This document shows positions 5,351-7,891 of a stretch of DNA of 7,891 nucleotides, piece after piece. This DNA comes from Chloroflexota bacterium (lineage in GTDB: Bacteria; Chloroflexota; Limnocylindria; QHBO01): positions 1 through 7,891 of the forward strand of contig JACCWY010000353.1 in assembly GCA_013697395.1 (NCBI GenBank), written 5' to 3'. Position 1 is the first letter of the stretch. Each line of letters starts with the position of its first letter. Made by a program: the position numbers and the translations under genes. The notes under the pieces are model-generated. The model saw only the letters and a list, made by a program, of their open reading frames with translations, was not told the DNA's origin and made no database searches.

Positions 5351-5962
5351 ATCGCCACCCCCACCGCCACCGCGCGGGCATACCGGAGCGATCTTCGCGC
5401 GCAGCAGGCCGAAGAGACGCGGGCACGTATCCTTGACGCTGCCCTTCGGGTGATGGCGCGCGGACTCGCCAGCGTTTCGATTCCCGCGGTGGCTCGGGAA
5501 GCCGGCGTGTCGGTCCCGACCGTCTATCGCCACTTCGGAACCAAGGCGGACCTGCTCACGGCGCTGTACCCACACGTCGTGCGGCGGTCCGGCGGCGACG
5601 TCATGGTCGACCCGCGATCGCTGGACGAGCTTCGCGACGGGGTCCGCGGGATCTTCGGTCGCCTCGACACGCTCGGCGACCTCGCACGCGCCGCACTGGC
5701 CAGTCCGGCGGCCGAGGAAGCGAGGCGTGTCACCATGCCGCATCGGGTCCAGCGGATCCGGCGCATCGCCGACTCCATCGTCCCGACCGTGGCCGACGAA
5801 GATCGGGACCGGATCGCCCGCCTCCTGGCGATCCTCACCTCGTCGTCGGCCCTGCGGATGTGGCGAGACCATCTCGGCTCGTCGGTGGACGAGGCGGCCG
5901 ATGACGTCGATTGGGTGGTGCGCGCCGCGATCGCCGCCGCCACCTCGAGGAACCGGCGATGA
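5342..5962 (+). CDS. TetR/AcrR-family transcriptional regulator
   Basis: This 206-residue protein has typical TetR length. After a 20-residue basic tail the DNA-binding domain is clear: EETRARILDAALRVMARG (24-41), then the helix-turn-helix SIPAVAREAGVSVPTVYRHF (46-65) and GTKADLL. The remainder is helical and divergent, as expected for a ligand-binding and dimerisation domain; ALRMWRDHLG (170-179) resembles a region seen in several TetR C-terminal domains. Such proteins usually repress adjacent genes until a small molecule binds. A palindrome over its own promoter and start suggests autoregulation, and because the dikinase gene starts within its stop codon (ATGA, 5959-5962), both would be derepressed together. 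ATG 5342 is the only start giving a full HTH domain. The ligand is unknown; given the partner it might be the molecule the dikinase modifies. Confidence 0.9.
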   Translation: MNRIATPTATARAYRSDLRAQQAEETRARILDAALRVMARGLASVSIPAVAREAGVSVPTVYRHFGTKADLLTALYPHVVRRSGGDVMVDPRSLDELRDGVRGIFGRLDTLGDLARAALASPAAEEARRVTMPHRVQRIRRIADSIVPTVADEDRDRIARLLAILTSSSALRMWRDHLGSSVDEAADDVDWVVRAAIAAATSRNRR

Positions 5963-7891
5963 GCTCGACAGCGGTCCGGCCGCTCCGGGACGTCCGCATG
6001 TCCGATCTCGCCGAGGTCGGCGGCAAAGCCGCAAGCCTCGGCGAGCTGCTCGCGGCTGGCGTCCACGTCCCGGACGGGGTGGTGCTCACCGCTGCTGCCG
6101 CCGGAATGACGTCTGAGGAACGCCGCTGGCTATTGGGAGCCGGGGCGTGGGACCTGGGCACCGGTCCGTTTGCGGTCCGATCGAGCGGGATCGCCGAGGA
6201 CGGCGCCGATCAGTCGTTCGCAGGCATCTACGAGTCGGTGCTGGACGTTTCGGCCGACGCGATCCCCGATGCCGTGGATCGCTGCCTCGCCAGCGCCGGC
6301 GCGGCCCGCGTCGCCGAGTACGAGTCGACCGGCGACGGGCGGATGGCGGTGATCATCCAGCGCATGGTCACGCCGGCAGCCGCCGGTGTCGCCCTCACCG
6401 CGGATCCGATCAACGGGGATCGGCGATCATGCGTCGTCACAGCGGTGCGCGGCCTGGGGGATCGGTTGGTCTCCGGCGCGGCCATCGGTGACGAATGGGT
6501 CGTCCGTGAAGCCGGCGCCAGTGCTCGCCGCCAGCCCGAGCGCGCCATCGATCGTCGCCAGGCAATGCGCGTGGCAGGCGAGGCCCGGCGGATCGCGGAG
6601 GCCCGCGGGACCCCGCAGGACATCGAGTGGGCAATCGACGCGGACGGCACGCTCTGGATCCTCCAGGCCAGGCCGATGACGGCACTGCCGCCCGACGTGT
6701 CGTGGGACGCGCCTGCGCCCGGCGCGTACACCCGGATGCTCCGATTCGGCGAGTGGATCGGCGAGCCCGTCACCCCGCTGTTCGAGTCGTGGCTGCTGAC
6801 GGCCATGGAGGAGCGCATGCACGCCCTCTTCCGAGAGTTGATCGGCCAGATCGCTCCGCGGCCGTACCACGTCGTGGTGAATGGCTGGTACTTCTACTCG
6901 ATCAATTTCATCTCCGGAGGCGCCTTCCTCCGCAGCCTGCCCGGCATGCTGGTGAAAGCCATTCGCTCACCGCGGCACATCGCGGGGGTCATTCCACCGA
7001 CGGTTCGCCACAGCGTCCCTGTCACCGAGAGGATGTGGCGCGAGGACCTGCAGCCGCGCTACCGAGCGTCGGTGGCCGATGCCGAACGCCGCGTTGAGAC
7101 ACTGCCCGTCGCCGAGCTGCCCACGCTGATCGACGAGGTGGCCGAGCTCGCCGGCGAGTATTTCACCTCGATCGCAGCGCTGAGCGGCGCGGGGTACAAG
7201 CTGGAGATGAACCTGGCCCAGTTCTATCGGCGCCACCTGGCCGGCTCACTCGGCGGGAGCCACCTGCCGCTCCTCTCAGGGTTCGAACCGCCGGCCGATC
7301 GGAACCGCGATGCCATCGTGTCGCTCGACTGGTGGCATGCTCCCGTGCCCGTCGAGGCGACGGCGCCGTCCCAGAGTCACGGCCGGGTGGTCGAGGCGAG
7401 GCAGGCAGCCGAGGCAGCCGCATTCGAGGCTCTGGCCTCGTCGCCACGCCGCCTCCGGGCGTTTCGCCGCATGCTGGCGGATGCCCAGCACATCGTCCCG
7501 ATTCGCGAAGAGCAGACCGACGAGCTGACGATCGCGTGGCCGGTCATGCGACGCGCGGTCCTGCGGATCGGCCAGGAGCTGGCGGGCCGTGGGGTGATTG
7601 CGGAGCCGGACGATGTCTTCTTCCTGACCCGGGCCGAGGCCATGGCGACGCTTGACGGAGCGCCACTGGCGCCGACCATCGACATTCCGGGCCGACGGTC
7701 AGCTCGGACCGAGCAGGCCCGCCTCGTGCCGCCGCCGCTCGTCGGCCGCGTGAACCCGATGCTCCAGCGGCTGTGGGACAGCTTCCCCGGGCTCATCGGT
7801 GCCGTTCCATCGGACAACGCCCTGGTGTCCGGTGTGCCGGCGTCGTCCGGCCGCGCGACCGGGCCGGTTCGCGTGATCCGCGGTCCTGAGC
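5959..7891 (+). CDS. PEP-synthase/rifampin-phosphotransferase-like dikinase (3' partial)
   Basis: The frame is open from ATG 5959 to the window end (644 residues) with no stop. The N-terminal PPDK/PEP-synthase ATP-grasp domain (about 1-245) shows VGGKAASLGEL (Lys23), FAVRSSGIAEDG (Arg74), SFAGIYESV, QRMVTPAAAGVALTADP (134-150), DIEWAIDADG (Glu223) and WILQARPM (Gln236, Arg238), all nucleotide-binding signatures. Residues 250-620 form a middle domain I cannot assign, rich in aromatic residues (NGWYFYSINF, SLDWWH). At 623 LVSGVPASSGRATGPVRVI starts the swivelling phosphohistidine domain, whose catalytic His lies beyond the window. Relatives split ATP to AMP and phosphate and pass a phosphoryl group through that His: PEP synthase to pyruvate, rifampin phosphotransferase to the antibiotic. 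The order ATP-grasp, middle, His matches the latter, and no PEP/pyruvate TIM barrel can follow the middle domain as in PEP synthase unless it lies outside. The linker between the GGK and VRSS motifs is short, making a compact enzyme. GAGG (5947-5950) lies eight bases before the ATG. Confidence 0.85.
   Translation, partial: MSSTAVRPLRDVRMSDLAEVGGKAASLGELLAAGVHVPDGVVLTAAAAGMTSEERRWLLGAGAWDLGTGPFAVRSSGIAEDGADQSFAGIYESVLDVSADAIPDAVDRCLASAGAARVAEYESTGDGRMAVIIQRMVTPAAAGVALTADPINGDRRSCVVTAVRGLGDRLVSGAAIGDEWVVREAGASARRQPERAIDRRQAMRVAGEARRIAEARGTPQDIEWAIDADGTLWILQARPMTALPPDVSWDAPAPGAYTRMLRFGEWIGEPVTPLFESWLLTAMEERMHALFRELIGQIAPRPYHVVVNGWYFYSINFISGGAFLRSLPGMLVKAIRSPRHIAGVIPPTVRHSVPVTERMWREDLQPRYRASVADAERRVETLPVAELPTLIDEVAELAGEYFTSIAALSGAGYKLEMNLAQFYRRHLAGSLGGSHLPLLSGFEPPADRNRDAIVSLDWWHAPVPVEATAPSQSHGRVVEARQAAEAAAFEALASSPRRLRAFRRMLADAQHIVPIREEQTDELTIAWPVMRRAVLRIGQELAGRGVIAEPDDVFFLTRAEAMATLDGAPLAPTIDIPGRRSARTEQARLVPPPLVGRVNPMLQRLWDSFPGLIGAVPSDNALVSGVPASSGRATGPVRVIRGPE

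Noticed and set aside
5252..6034. Minus-strand frame opposite the TetR gene
   Set aside because: It spans the TetR gene and its promoter in antisense with arginine- and glycine-rich nonsense; the sense strand has a clear HTH domain.
6228..6870. Overlapping minus- and plus-strand frames within 6228-7817
   Set aside because: All are shadows of the dikinase frame, which is continuously open from 5959 to the window end with recognisable domains.

Overview
The window is GC-rich, almost gap-free bacterial DNA in which every gene I can support is on the + strand. Base composition, short intergenic gaps, ATGA start/stop overlaps and two TAnnnT-N6-ATG (leaderless-type) starts fit a high-GC soil bacterium, either an actinobacterium or a Chloroflexota lineage such as Limnocylindria-type clades. 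That placement is inference. I see no tRNA, rRNA, CRISPR array, insertion sequence or phage gene.

Layout. (1) 1-113 is the end of a protein, probably pirin-like. (2) 172-3376 is a tight four-gene cluster: an alpha/beta hydrolase, a second alpha/beta hydrolase with no proper start codon, a pyridoxamine-phosphate-oxidase-fold flavin protein, and a winged-helix HTH_42 protein of the AlkZ-like DNA glycosylase group. The last three are joined by 8-bp and 4-bp overlaps. A promoter-like element at 136-165, set inside a 9-bp inverted repeat, precedes the cluster. (3) 3377-4358 holds a third alpha/beta hydrolase behind a leader with a strong Shine-Dalgarno and two chained mini-ORFs. (4) 4535-5307 holds two VOC/glyoxalase-superfamily genes; the first is broken by a frameshift at CCCGGG (4668-4673). 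(5) 5342-7891+ is a two-gene unit: a TetR-family regulator whose start codon lies inside a palindromic candidate operator, and, overlapping it by 4 bp, a long PEP-synthase-like dikinase that runs off the window.

The dikinase has an N-terminal ATP-grasp domain, a large middle domain, and the beginning of a C-terminal swivelling phosphohistidine domain. This is the domain order of rifampin phosphotransferase, but in a more compact protein.

The gene content (hydrolases, flavin split-barrel, VOC proteins, a DNA-glycosylase-like protein, TetR plus ATP-dependent phosphotransferase) suggests a small-molecule modification or detoxification neighbourhood. The most interesting unit is the TetR plus dikinase pair, a candidate self-regulated small-molecule phosphotransferase system. 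Its substrate cannot be read from the sequence.
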